Of a stretch of 64,000 bases of DNA, positions 9,485 through 18,415 are shown piece by piece; position 1 is the stretch's first letter; each line of letters begins with the position of its first letter. The translations under genes and the position numbers were made by a program. The notes below the pieces were generated by a model. The model had not been told where the DNA came from. It ran no database searches and worked only from the letters and a program-made list of their open reading frames with translations. This DNA comes from Winogradskyella undariae (GTDB lineage Bacteria; Bacteroidota; Bacteroidia; Flavobacteriales; Flavobacteriaceae). The stretch lies in assembly GCF_013285155.1 (NCBI RefSeq), contig NZ_JABTEL010000013.1, positions 34,759 to 98,758 of the forward strand. The letters run 5' to 3'.

Positions 9485-9492
9485 TACTTTTG
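9485..9492 (+). promoter_or_regulatory. -7 box (TACTTTTG) of the Bcr/CflA efflux gene
   Basis: Exact TAnnTTTG match ending only 4 nt before the ATG at 9497. With the usual distance from -7 box to transcription start, the transcript would begin at or next to the start codon, so the mRNA may be leaderless. Confidence 0.45.
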
Positions 9493-9496
9493 CACA

Positions 9497-10699
9497 ATGC
9501 AAAATCAAAAAAGATCGCAACTAGAATTTGTAACACTAATGGCCGCATTAATGGCTATGGTAGCGATTGCTATTGACGCCGTATTACCGGCTTTACCTGA
9601 AATGGGTCGTTATTTAAATAGCACAGGAGATACTGAAAATCAAAAACTTATAACGACTATATTTTTAGGAATTGGCTTTGGACAACTTCTTTTTGGACCA
9701 CTTTCGGATAGCTTTGGACGTAAACCAATGGTTTATTTTGGTTTCGGAATATTTATAATTGCATCGATTATTTGTATGACTACAGATAGTTTTGAAATGA
9801 TGTTATTTGGTCGTTTCTTACAAGGTGTAGGGCTTTCTTCACCTAGAACAATGAGTATTGCCATCGTTAGAGATTCATATAATGGAGATCATATGGCTAA
9901 AATACTTTCTGTTGTTACTATGACATTTATTTTGGTTCCTGTTATAGCTCCGATGTTAGGACAATTCTTATTGATGCATTTTGGATGGGAATCAATTTTT
10001 ACCGTCAATTTAATTTTTGGGTCTTTAGTGATATTTTGGTTTTGGAAGCGGCAACCAGAAACACTTCATAAATCTTATCAAAAAACATTTCACCTTTCTA
10101 TATTTAAATCGGGATCTATTACGTTTTTTAGAATAAAATCAGCTGTCGTTTATACTTTACTATCTGGTTTAGTAACAGGCTCTTTTATGGTGTATTTGAG
10201 TACGTCTCAACAAATTTTTCAAGTGCAATATGATATGGGAGAATATTTCCCTTATATTTTTGCGAGTTTAGCAGTAACCATTGGCTTATCTACATTTTTA
10301 AATAGTGCTATTGTTATGCGATTTGGTATGTGGAATTTAGTACACGTTGCCCTCATCGTTTTTATAATATCTTCTTTTACTTATGTCATTATTTTCTGGT
10401 CAGGCGTCAACCCTCCTATCGGAGTTTTAATAGGGTTTTTAATGGTTCAGTTTGCTAGTGTTGCTTTCTTATTTGGAAACTACAGAGCACTAGCTATGGA
10501 ACCAATGGGACACATTGCTGGAATTGGTTCTGCATTAAACGGATTTATATCTACAGTAATGGCTGTACCAATTGCTAACTTTATTGGTAGCTTTATTAAA
10601 ACCTCTGTATTACCGCTATTTTTAGGCTTTTTCATCACAGGAATTATCGGTTTAATTTTATTTTATAGTGTAAAAAAACCGGTAAGAGTTAGAGTATAA
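9497..10699 (+). CDS. Bcr/CflA-family multidrug efflux MFS transporter
   Basis: A 400-residue major facilitator with 12 predicted membrane segments. The first helix ends in AIDAVLPALPEMG, the DHA1 motif C/D-like start typical of Bcr/CflA, and the loop between helices 2 and 3 carries the MFS motif A form GPLSDSFGRKP. It should export drugs by proton antiport; the substrate is unknown. The start is supported by the position of helix 1. It is convergent with the tsaC gene, only 5 bp apart and without a visible terminator between them. Confidence 0.85.
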   Translation: MQNQKRSQLEFVTLMAALMAMVAIAIDAVLPALPEMGRYLNSTGDTENQKLITTIFLGIGFGQLLFGPLSDSFGRKPMVYFGFGIFIIASIICMTTDSFEMMLFGRFLQGVGLSSPRTMSIAIVRDSYNGDHMAKILSVVTMTFILVPVIAPMLGQFLLMHFGWESIFTVNLIFGSLVIFWFWKRQPETLHKSYQKTFHLSIFKSGSITFFRIKSAVVYTLLSGLVTGSFMVYLSTSQQIFQVQYDMGEYFPYIFASLAVTIGLSTFLNSAIVMRFGMWNLVHVALIVFIISSFTYVIIFWSGVNPPIGVLIGFLMVQFASVAFLFGNYRALAMEPMGHIAGIGSALNGFISTVMAVPIANFIGSFIKTSVLPLFLGFFITGIIGLILFYSVKKPVRVRV

Positions 10700-10704
10700 A
10701 AGTT

Positions 10705-11325
10705 TTAAAAAATATCTATACTACCTTTTCCTTCTCTAATAACTTCTGGAGTATCTGTTGATAAATCTACAACTGTAGAAGCCTCATTATCACCGTAACC
10801 ACCATCAATAACAAGATCAACTAGATTATCCCATTTTTCATGAATTAATTCGGGATCTGTAGTATATTCTAAAACATCATCTTCATCTCTAATCGATGTT
10901 GAAACAATAGGATTACCTAATGCTGCAACAATAGCCAAAGCAATAGAATTATCAGGAACTCTAATCCCTACTGTTTTTCGTTTTTTGAAAGGGTTTGGAA
11001 GATTTTTAGAACCTGGTAATATAAATGTATAAGGTCCTGGTAAAGCACGTTTCAAAATCTTGAAAGTGGTTGTGTCAATTTGTTTTACATAGTCGCTAAG
11101 GTTACTTAAGTCTTCACATACAAATGAAAAATTAGACTTTTCGAGCTTTACACCTTTAATTTGTGCTATACGCTCTAAGGCTCTCATATTAGTAATATCG
11201 CAACCTAAACCATAAACAGTATCTGTTGGGTAGATAATTAATCCACCATTTTTCAACACCTTAACTACTTTTTGAATTTCCTTTGGATTCGGATTTTCAG
11301 GATATATTTTAATAAATTCAGCCAT
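10705..11325 (-). CDS. tsaC: L-threonylcarbamoyladenylate synthase (Sua5/YciO/YrdC family)
   Basis: A 206-residue single-domain YrdC protein. It shows the nucleotide-binding start GGLIIYPTDTVYGLGCD near residues 28-44 and the later KKRKTVGIRVPDN and NPIVSTSIR motifs. The family makes threonylcarbamoyl-AMP from threonine, bicarbonate and ATP for the t6A37 modification of tRNAs reading ANN codons. The C-terminal Sua5 domain is absent, so it is the short form; YciO-type paralogues look alike, so the enzymatic role is probable, not certain. Confidence 0.8.
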   Translation of the reverse strand: MAEFIKIYPENPNPKEIQKVVKVLKNGGLIIYPTDTVYGLGCDITNMRALERIAQIKGVKLEKSNFSFVCEDLSNLSDYVKQIDTTTFKILKRALPGPYTFILPGSKNLPNPFKKRKTVGIRVPDNSIALAIVAALGNPIVSTSIRDEDDVLEYTTDPELIHEKWDNLVDLVIDGGYGDNEASTVVDLSTDTPEVIREGKGSIDIF

Positions 11326-11508
11326 AATATTAGTCTTTCAAATAAGCAATATAAAGTAACTCTATTTTAAATATGAATGATCAAAATATAAAATAGTCTT
11401 GGAAATTATGATAAAACATAAATCTCAGTTCATATTATTAAATAACACTTACAAGGTATAAAGATATAACAGTTAATGTTAAAAATCAATAAATTAGTAA
11501 TACAAACG

Positions 11509-11546
11509 AACCCAATTTATATCCTAAAAAGGAGATAAATTGGGTT
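11509..11546 (-). terminator. Hairpin downstream of the helicase gene
   Basis: A 16-bp inverted repeat with one mismatch (AACCCAATTTAT arm) and a short A-rich loop lies 66 bp past the stop of the UvrD-like gene. There is no long T tract on either side, so termination is plausible but not canonical. The rest of the 286-bp spacer holds nothing else recognisable. Confidence 0.45.
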
Positions 11547-11611
11547 AAAGTTATTTGTGAATAATATAATTCTAAAGTTATAAAACTGCTTTTTTAAAAT
11601 ACAGTTTAAAC

Positions 11612-13951
11612 TTAATTTTTTGTTCTTAATATATTAAGTTTTGCAAAACGCAATAGTAATTTTTTAACATCACCATTCTGAAACTTAATTTCAGCTTTAG
11701 CATCTGCACCTGTTCCTTCAAGGCTCATTACTTGTCCCCTACCAAATCGATCATGATTTACGGTATTTCCTACGACTAATTTAGTATCAAATGAGCTTGG
11801 TGCATCTTCAGTTTCTGCAAGAGGTTTCATTTTCTTTGGTGTACTAATTTGAAATTTCTCAGGTTTCTTCTTAGAGTCTTTTCTCAAAATTTTTGCTGTT
11901 TTTGGTTTCGCAAAACGAATGCGATTTGGTTCAATGTCTCCAAATATAGAATTGTCTAACATTGGATTGACACGTTGTTGTTTTAAGGGTGTTACTATAT
12001 TTACAAATTCCTCATCAATTTCTTCAATAAATCGACTTGGTTCTGCATCTATTAATTTTCCCCATCGGTAACGCGATAAGGTATAAGTTAAATAGGCTTG
12101 TTTTTCGGCTCTTGTTAATGCTACATAAAATAAACGACGCTCTTCTTCTAATTCACTACGCGTATTCATGCTCATGCCACTTGGAAATAAATCTTCTTCC
12201 ATACCAACAATAAAGACATGTCCAAATTCTAATCCTTTAGCTAAGTGAATGGTCATTAAAGCTACATGGTCTGGATCACCTTTGTCTCCATCTAAATCTG
12301 TTGCCAGAGCAATATCTTCTAAAAATTCAGCTAAAGAATCTCCTGCATCTGCCAACTCTAACTGACCTTCAACGAAATCTTTAATACCATTTAATAATTC
12401 TTGGACATTGTCCATTTTTACAACACCTTCAGGCGTAGCATCTTTATTAAGTTCTTTTACTAATCCACTTGTTTTAGTTACATGTTCTGCTAAATCAAAC
12501 GCATTTGCAGTCTGATTCATTACTTGATAACTTTCAATAAGCGTAACAAAATCTCTTAATTTATTCTTTGTTCCTCCATTGATATTAATATCAATTTTAT
12601 CGAGGTTTTTTAGAACTTCAAAAATCGTTTTACCGTAACCATTAGCAGCTACAATTAATCGATCTACTGTAGTCTGACCAATTCCTCTTGCTGGATAATT
12701 AATAACACGTTTTAATGCTTCTTCATCCGAAGGATTTAAAATTAAACGTAAATAAGCCGTTAAATCCTTAATCTCTTTACGTTGGTAAAATGATAATCCA
12801 CCATAAATACGGTAAGGAATATCTCGCTTACGTAAAGCATCTTCAATAGCTCTAGACTGTGCGTTGGTACGATATAAAACAGCAAAATCACTATTGTTTA
12901 GTTGCTCATTCATTTTGGTTTCCCAAATAGTACTCGCTACATAACGACCTTCATCACCATCGGTTAAAGCACGGTGTACTTTTACCTTTTCTCCAACATC
13001 ATTAGAGGTCCAAACTATTTTATCTAATTTTGTTTTGTTATGTTCTATTACAGAGTTTGCAGCACCTACAATACATTTTGTAGAACGGTAATTCTGCTCT
13101 AAGCGGTACATATTTACACCGTCGTAATCCTTTTGGAAATTTAAAATATTACTAATGTTTGCACCACGGAAAGCATAGATACTTTGCGCATCATCACCTA
13201 CCACACAGATATTTTGAAAACGATCTGCTAAAGCACGTACAATTAAATATTGAGAGTGGTTTGTATCTTGATACTCATCTACTAATATATATCTAAAACG
13301 ATCTTGGTATTGTGCTAAAACAGCTGGGAAACGTGTTAAAAGTTCATTGGTTCTTAACAACAAATCATCAAAATCCATACAACCAGCTTTAAAACAACGA
13401 TCTACATATTCTTTATAAATCTCCCCTATTCTTGGACGCCTCGCCATAGCATCTGCTTCCATTAAATCTGGGTTTTTGTAATACGCTTTAACAGTTACAA
13501 GACTGTTTTTGTAAGATGAAATACGGCTATAAACCTGTTTTGTTTTATAAATATCTTTATCAAGCCCCATTTCCTTAATGATAGAACCCATTAATTTTTG
13601 AGAATCTTGTGTATCGTAAATTGTAAAATTGCTTGGGAACCCTAAATGATGACCTTCAAAACGTAGAATTTTTGCAAAAACTGAGTGAAAAGTTCCCATC
13701 CAAAGGTTCTTAGCTTCACTATCACCAACGATGTCTGCAATTCTGCCTTTCATTTCTTTAGCAGCCTTATTTGTAAAGGTTAATGCTAAGATGTTAAAGG
13801 CATCTACACCTTTACTCATTAAATAAGCAATACGAAATGTAAGCACACGTGTTTTACCAGATCCTGCACCAGCAATGATAATCATTGGTCCATCAATCTG
13901 TATGGTAGGCGCTAATTGAGCCTCATTAAGCTGACTAAGATACTTTTCCAA
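11612..13951 (-). CDS. pcrA: ATP-dependent 3'-5' DNA helicase, UvrD/PcrA family
   Basis: A 779-residue superfamily 1A helicase. Motifs in order: Walker A AGAGSGKT (27-34), LALTFTNKAAKEMK (Ia), LVDEYQDTN (II), VGDDAQSIYAFRGA (III), EQNYRST (IV), MTIHLAKGLEF (V) and FYVALTRAEKQAYL (VI). A C-terminal Tudor-like tail (about 730-775, with GRGQVMSLEG) is the RNA-polymerase-binding module seen in PcrA. It unwinds DNA in nucleotide-excision and mismatch repair and removes stalled polymerase or RecA. UvrA lies far away at 60476. Confidence 0.92.
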   Translation of the reverse strand: MEKYLSQLNEAQLAPTIQIDGPMIIIAGAGSGKTRVLTFRIAYLMSKGVDAFNILALTFTNKAAKEMKGRIADIVGDSEAKNLWMGTFHSVFAKILRFEGHHLGFPSNFTIYDTQDSQKLMGSIIKEMGLDKDIYKTKQVYSRISSYKNSLVTVKAYYKNPDLMEADAMARRPRIGEIYKEYVDRCFKAGCMDFDDLLLRTNELLTRFPAVLAQYQDRFRYILVDEYQDTNHSQYLIVRALADRFQNICVVGDDAQSIYAFRGANISNILNFQKDYDGVNMYRLEQNYRSTKCIVGAANSVIEHNKTKLDKIVWTSNDVGEKVKVHRALTDGDEGRYVASTIWETKMNEQLNNSDFAVLYRTNAQSRAIEDALRKRDIPYRIYGGLSFYQRKEIKDLTAYLRLILNPSDEEALKRVINYPARGIGQTTVDRLIVAANGYGKTIFEVLKNLDKIDININGGTKNKLRDFVTLIESYQVMNQTANAFDLAEHVTKTSGLVKELNKDATPEGVVKMDNVQELLNGIKDFVEGQLELADAGDSLAEFLEDIALATDLDGDKGDPDHVALMTIHLAKGLEFGHVFIVGMEEDLFPSGMSMNTRSELEEERRLFYVALTRAEKQAYLTYTLSRYRWGKLIDAEPSRFIEEIDEEFVNIVTPLKQQRVNPMLDNSIFGDIEPNRIRFAKPKTAKILRKDSKKKPEKFQISTPKKMKPLAETEDAPSSFDTKLVVGNTVNHDRFGRGQVMSLEGTGADAKAEIKFQNGDVKKLLLRFAKLNILRTKN

Positions 13952-14046
13952 TCTAAAAATTTTTGAAGATGTAAAATTACGGATTGTCTCATAGTTTTCT
14001 GCAATGAATTGAGATTAATTATTAAGAATCTTATAAAATCAATAAC

Positions 14047-15621
14047 TTATTTAGTTCTCATTTCTCCATCACCTGCTATTGCAGACAATAAACCATCCTT
14101 AACATTTAACCAAATAAAATTAAAAACAGATTTTGTAACATCCCGATTGACTTGATCTGATTGACCATACCTAAAATTCTGTTTATCTTCATCACTATCT
14201 TTTGAAACAAATAAATTAACTAAAGTTGATAAAAAATTATTCTTCTCTCTCCCATCTTTTTTCAAAATTAAAACTTCAAAATCATCATATTTAATTTTTA
14301 AATCTATTCGAGATGTGTTTGGATCTCCACTTATTGTAAAATAAGTCTGATTTAATTCACCATTTAAGTCTACATTTAAATTAGGCTTGGTAAACTGTGC
14401 TAGTTGAGTTGCATTAAATGTTCCAAGATTTGCTTTAAACATAAATTGATCCGTGGTATCTGAAACTTTAAAATTCCAATCGACTTTTAAAGATGAATTT
14501 TTCATGAATTTAGTTTGAATAGCGATTGTAGTTTCTTGATCTCCGAACGTGTTTCCTAAATTTGAAATTTTAGCATTCATTTCTGTAAAATCTAATCGGC
14601 CTGTCTCTTCACCTACTTTTACTTTTTCTAAGTATGAAATTTTACCATTTTCTATTTCTAGAGATTTTAAACCTAAATTAAAATCTAACTCCCTTATCAT
14701 TCTTCCGTATAATAATTTCCTTGAGGTGTCATCAGCAACTAATTTATCTCTGTAAATTTCTGCTGCAGGAGATTTTAGATGTACTTTTTCTGAATTGAAA
14801 TAAAACTTTTCGCCATTATCAATACCAAAATTTAAATCATTTAACCTCAACTCTGCTAATGTAATATTGAAATGATCTCGTTCTTTATTTAAAATAGAAG
14901 AATATTCTGATTTTGAATATTTTGTTTTTAATTTGAAACCTTTAAGTGTTGCGCTGTTATTAGTGAAATGAATGTCATCAACTAAAATATCATCGCAAGT
15001 ATTGGTTGCCCATTTTAGATTTTCAGCCTTTAATTCAAAATCATTATACGTAATTTTCTTGTTTGCTGTGGATGCCTCAGGATCTATTTGAAAGTCGAGA
15101 ACTTCGAAATTAAAGTTAGGAATACTCAAAATTATAGAATCACTTTCATAATTCGTTATTAATACATCGGCCTTAGTAATTGCGATTTTTTCGGCATGAA
15201 TAATTTGTTTGATCTTATCTAGAAAACTACTTTGATAATCCTCATTCTTCACGACTGAATTATGTTTGTATTTTGCAATAAGCTCATCGATTACAAGGGA
15301 TTCTATTGTTATTTTATCATTAAAAAGTAAATCCCAATAGCCAACATCATTGATTTCTATATATTTAAGTTTTGCGTCTAAAATGGTTTTGTTGGTTGTT
15401 TCTTCTGAGACAAGGATTGTTGGGGATTCCACCTCAACATGACCTGTCCATATATTAGCATTAATAGATGTGTATTCGATTTTAGTGGATTCGGATACAT
15501 TATGAAGCTGCTCTCCTATTTTTTGTTCAATAAAACTATTTGCTAAGAATGATAGTAGCACAGTAACGATTACAACAATAGCTATTACAATGATCGCTTT
15601 TTTATATTTTGGTTTTGTCAT
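14047..15621 (-). CDS. AsmA/DUF748-like membrane-anchored protein
   Basis: A 524-residue protein with one N-terminal membrane helix (about residues 9-30) and a large beta-rich periplasmic part. Repeated paired strands (LDAKLKYIEINDVGYWDLL, then IESLVIDELIAKYKH) resemble AsmA-type proteins, which form lipid-conducting grooves between inner and outer membranes. Assignment rests on overall pattern rather than a signature motif. It stands alone between the helicase gene and the lipoprotein locus, and its short C-terminal tail ends without a second membrane helix. Confidence 0.55.
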   Translation of the reverse strand: MTKPKYKKAIIVIAIVVIVTVLLSFLANSFIEQKIGEQLHNVSESTKIEYTSINANIWTGHVEVESPTILVSEETTNKTILDAKLKYIEINDVGYWDLLFNDKITIESLVIDELIAKYKHNSVVKNEDYQSSFLDKIKQIIHAEKIAITKADVLITNYESDSIILSIPNFNFEVLDFQIDPEASTANKKITYNDFELKAENLKWATNTCDDILVDDIHFTNNSATLKGFKLKTKYSKSEYSSILNKERDHFNITLAELRLNDLNFGIDNGEKFYFNSEKVHLKSPAAEIYRDKLVADDTSRKLLYGRMIRELDFNLGLKSLEIENGKISYLEKVKVGEETGRLDFTEMNAKISNLGNTFGDQETTIAIQTKFMKNSSLKVDWNFKVSDTTDQFMFKANLGTFNATQLAQFTKPNLNVDLNGELNQTYFTISGDPNTSRIDLKIKYDDFEVLILKKDGREKNNFLSTLVNLFVSKDSDEDKQNFRYGQSDQVNRDVTKSVFNFIWLNVKDGLLSAIAGDGEMRTK

Positions 15622-15705
15622 TTTATTCAGTCCTGAAATATTATGGATGAATCTACTTAAACGCTTTTAAAACTATTAACCAATACCCTATTTATGTTAA
15701 CTCAA

Positions 15706-15738
15706 AAAGAGCCATTTCAAAATATGAAATGGCTCTTT
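15706..15738 (-). terminator. Intrinsic terminator of the large lipoprotein gene
   Basis: A perfect 14-bp stem (AAAGAGCCATTTCA arm) with a 5-nt loop. On the minus strand the stem ends in a run of Ts, 23 bp past the stop of the lipoprotein gene at 15761. Confidence 0.75.
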
Positions 15739-15760
15739 AGGTATTATTCTTCTTTTTCTA

Positions 15761-17515
15761 TTAACTATCTCTTAGTACATGAATAGTGATTGCTAAGTTT
15801 TTTACGGCACCGCTCGTATCCGTATAGGTCCCAGTTATAGTCATATCGATATAACCTCCTATGGCTCCAAAATTTGATAAGGTAAATTGTAACGTATCTG
15901 GTGCATTATAATCCATATTAATGTCAGACGTTTCAAACCAAAAATCTGAAGTTGTGTAGGTTCCAGGTGTTGTTGTATTACCACCTGCTCCAATTGAACC
16001 ATCTGAAGTTTGACTAGCTACCACAAACATACCTCCTGCAGGTCCTTCTTGATACGCATAGATATTTATTAAATGATATTCTGCCGGATCACTATTTACT
16101 TGAACAGATATAAACTCAGTAACCGCACTACAAGCCATAATACTACCAACGTTAGGAGTGCTTAAATTAAAAGGTAAAACGGTTGTTGATTGAAACGCAT
16201 CGTAATCTACTCCTTCTAAAGAAAACGTATTTATGGAAGCACATTTAATAATATTCATTGCAAAAGCGCCATTAGTAACTTCAACTGATGCATCTTGATT
16301 TCCGTAAGTTAAATTTACATAACCATCTGTAACATTAGCGTTACTACAATTCACTAAATTACCTGATATTGTTTCGGTTACAGCCCCTGAAAGCACAATA
16401 TCACCATAATTAGTATCTGTAGAAAATGGTCCTATAAGTGTTGAAAATACGACTGCTCCACACTGATCATAAGCCATTAACGTTATGGTTTCGTTTGCAG
16501 GAATTAACCCACAGATTTCACCATTTGCATTTGAGAACCCATATCTAGGATAGATTTCACCTGCTCTTTCTAATGTTACTTTTACATTAGAGATTGGCAT
16601 ATTATTATCATCTACAACATTTAAACAAAACGATACCGTTGGAAAAGGAGCATCACAATTCCACCACGAAAAATGAGATACCTCACCAATATATACCCCT
16701 CCTATTAAATGAGCTTCACCATCTTCTACCCAATACCCATTGACCTCATCAAAATGCCATAATGGAATTGTTGAAGGTGCTACTCCACTTTGTGCAGGAT
16801 CTAATGGCATATGTATTTCAGCCAAATGACCGTCTGCTATGTTTAATTTCTGACCAGAATCACCTTTTAATTCCACGTTTAACATACCATACGTTTCTAA
16901 TAATTGCTCATCATCGTCATTGTTTATAGCTTGTAAATTTCCAGGCATTACATCATATACATTAGCATGCGCAGGGTCTAAATGATACATATACACATCA
17001 ACATTACCAGAGTACGCATTTCCATCTTCATCTTTAAAAGCACCATCGAACTTTACTTTAGCACCGTTACCTAGAGACACTTCACTATTTGTTCCTGAAG
17101 ACACAGAACCTGTTAGACCCTTAGAAACAAGCATAATACGCACATTACTTATACCCTCTGTAGGTACTACGGTTTTTAAGCCTGTAATAAAACCTGCTTT
17201 TTCTGCTGTTACATAAGCTTGTCTCTCATTAACAGAAGCATTTTTAATCATAAAAATACCATTGGCGTCCGTTGTCGCTATCTTGCTTCCTATTACGACG
17301 CTTACATCACTTAAAGGCATAGAAGATTCATCTATTATTTTACCCATAAAGTCCCTTTGAATACTTGCGCCTTGATCTATAGCACCTATGTTATTATGGT
17401 CACTGCCAGAAGATGTATCGTTGAAACCTTCCTCTTTTTCACAGGAAGTAAATAGTACACTAAACACTAGAACTAATGCTAGTGAAATTCTTGAAATGAT
17501 TTGTCTTGTTTTCAT
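15761..17515 (-). CDS. Large carboxypeptidase-regulatory-like lipoprotein (copy 2)
   Basis: A 584-residue lipoprotein: N-terminal signal with lipobox LFTSC and an acidic EKEEG stretch right after the Cys, the type of signal that sends lipoproteins to the cell surface in Bacteroidota. A carboxypeptidase-regulatory-like beta sandwich follows (about 55-120), then a unit with the phrase VSHFSWWNCDA, further Ig-like repeats, and a C-terminal beta domain ending in RDS. It is a clear paralogue of the protein encoded at 23049 over its full length. A conserved 35-bp element precedes both. Binding or adhesion function is inference. Confidence 0.8.
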   Translation of the reverse strand: MKTRQIISRISLALVLVFSVLFTSCEKEEGFNDTSSGSDHNNIGAIDQGASIQRDFMGKIIDESSMPLSDVSVVIGSKIATTDANGIFMIKNASVNERQAYVTAEKAGFITGLKTVVPTEGISNVRIMLVSKGLTGSVSSGTNSEVSLGNGAKVKFDGAFKDEDGNAYSGNVDVYMYHLDPAHANVYDVMPGNLQAINNDDDEQLLETYGMLNVELKGDSGQKLNIADGHLAEIHMPLDPAQSGVAPSTIPLWHFDEVNGYWVEDGEAHLIGGVYIGEVSHFSWWNCDAPFPTVSFCLNVVDDNNMPISNVKVTLERAGEIYPRYGFSNANGEICGLIPANETITLMAYDQCGAVVFSTLIGPFSTDTNYGDIVLSGAVTETISGNLVNCSNANVTDGYVNLTYGNQDASVEVTNGAFAMNIIKCASINTFSLEGVDYDAFQSTTVLPFNLSTPNVGSIMACSAVTEFISVQVNSDPAEYHLINIYAYQEGPAGGMFVVASQTSDGSIGAGGNTTTPGTYTTSDFWFETSDINMDYNAPDTLQFTLSNFGAIGGYIDMTITGTYTDTSGAVKNLAITIHVLRDS

Positions 17516-17550
17516 ATTATTTTGAGTTAAGAGTGTTGTTAATTTATTAT

Positions 17551-17585
17551 CACCCTTATATCAAAACAAGCTTCGATTTGTTACC
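17551..17585 (-). promoter_or_regulatory. Shared 35-bp element, copy upstream of lipoprotein 2
   Basis: Read on the minus strand: GGTAACAA, 12 variable bases, then TTTGATATAAGGGTG. An element with the same two blocks at the same spacing lies at 24858-24892 before the paralogous gene. A partial third copy (CACCCTTATA on the plus strand) is at 17611-17620. The element ends 36 nt upstream of the ATG. It is a candidate promoter/operator for the LytTR regulator encoded next door. Confidence 0.55.
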
Positions 17586-17671
17586 CTATTTTTTAAAAAA
17601 TTTATTATTACACCCTTATAATCAACGCTTTTATATTGTATTGTGCTTTAATAATATTTTGAAGTACATCT

Positions 17672-18415
17672 TTAATTAAATAGCTCTAGAAACGCTTTTT
17701 TATTGGCTCTAGAAATTGGAATACGTTGTTTATTTTCTAATACTAAATACCCTTCGTTTTCAAAATGTCTCACCTTATTAAGATTTACAATATGCGATTT
17801 ATGGCATTTAAAAAAATTAGAGGACACCACTTTTTCAAACTTCCCTAAGTTGTAAGAACTCATTAAAGTAGAATTATCTTCTAAATGGATTTTAGTATAA
17901 CCTTCATAGCCTTCAATATGTAAAACTTCATCTTGAGGAATAAAGGATAAGCCCTTAACGGTAGGAACAATCAGCTTATTATTTTCTGTAACTGTAGTTG
18001 AAATTAACTTTAACAACTTTGAATTCAGTTCTACATTCTCTTGAGCTTCCACGCTTTTAATCGCTTTCTCAACGGCCAACTTTAATTCTATGTTGTCAAT
18101 CGGCTTTAGAATATAATCAATCGCATTTTGCTTAAATGCTTGTATCGCATATTCGCTGTAAGCTGTTACAAATATGACCTGAAAATCGATCACATCGACA
18201 GCTTTTAACAACTCAAAACCATTAATTCTAGGCATTTGTATATCTAAAAACACCAATTGTGGCTTCAACTCTTTTATAGCCACAATAGCGGCTTCTGGTT
18301 TTTGGTAACTGCCAACAATAGTTATATTTGGAAATAAGTTTTTAAGCTTTTTCTGCAAACCTTTGATATTCGATATTTCATCGTCAACGATTATAGCTGT
18401 TAATTCTTCTATCAT
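17672..18415 (-). CDS. LytTR-family response regulator
   Basis: A 247-residue regulator with an N-terminal receiver domain and a C-terminal LytTR DNA-binding domain. The acidic pair D11-D12 and phospho-acceptor D58 in VFLDIQMP are present, as are the T in FVTAYS and the K in ILKPID. The LytTR domain (about 145-247) shows the FKCHKSHIVNLNKV segment and ends in RANKKAFLELF. Its start overlaps the stop of the sensor kinase gene by 4 bp (ATGA-type), so both are translated from one message. Its targets are probably the flanking lipoprotein genes. Confidence 0.92.
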   Translation of the reverse strand: MIEELTAIIVDDEISNIKGLQKKLKNLFPNITIVGSYQKPEAAIVAIKELKPQLVFLDIQMPRINGFELLKAVDVIDFQVIFVTAYSEYAIQAFKQNAIDYILKPIDNIELKLAVEKAIKSVEAQENVELNSKLLKLISTTVTENNKLIVPTVKGLSFIPQDEVLHIEGYEGYTKIHLEDNSTLMSSYNLGKFEKVVSSNFFKCHKSHIVNLNKVRHFENEGYLVLENKQRIPISRANKKAFLELFN

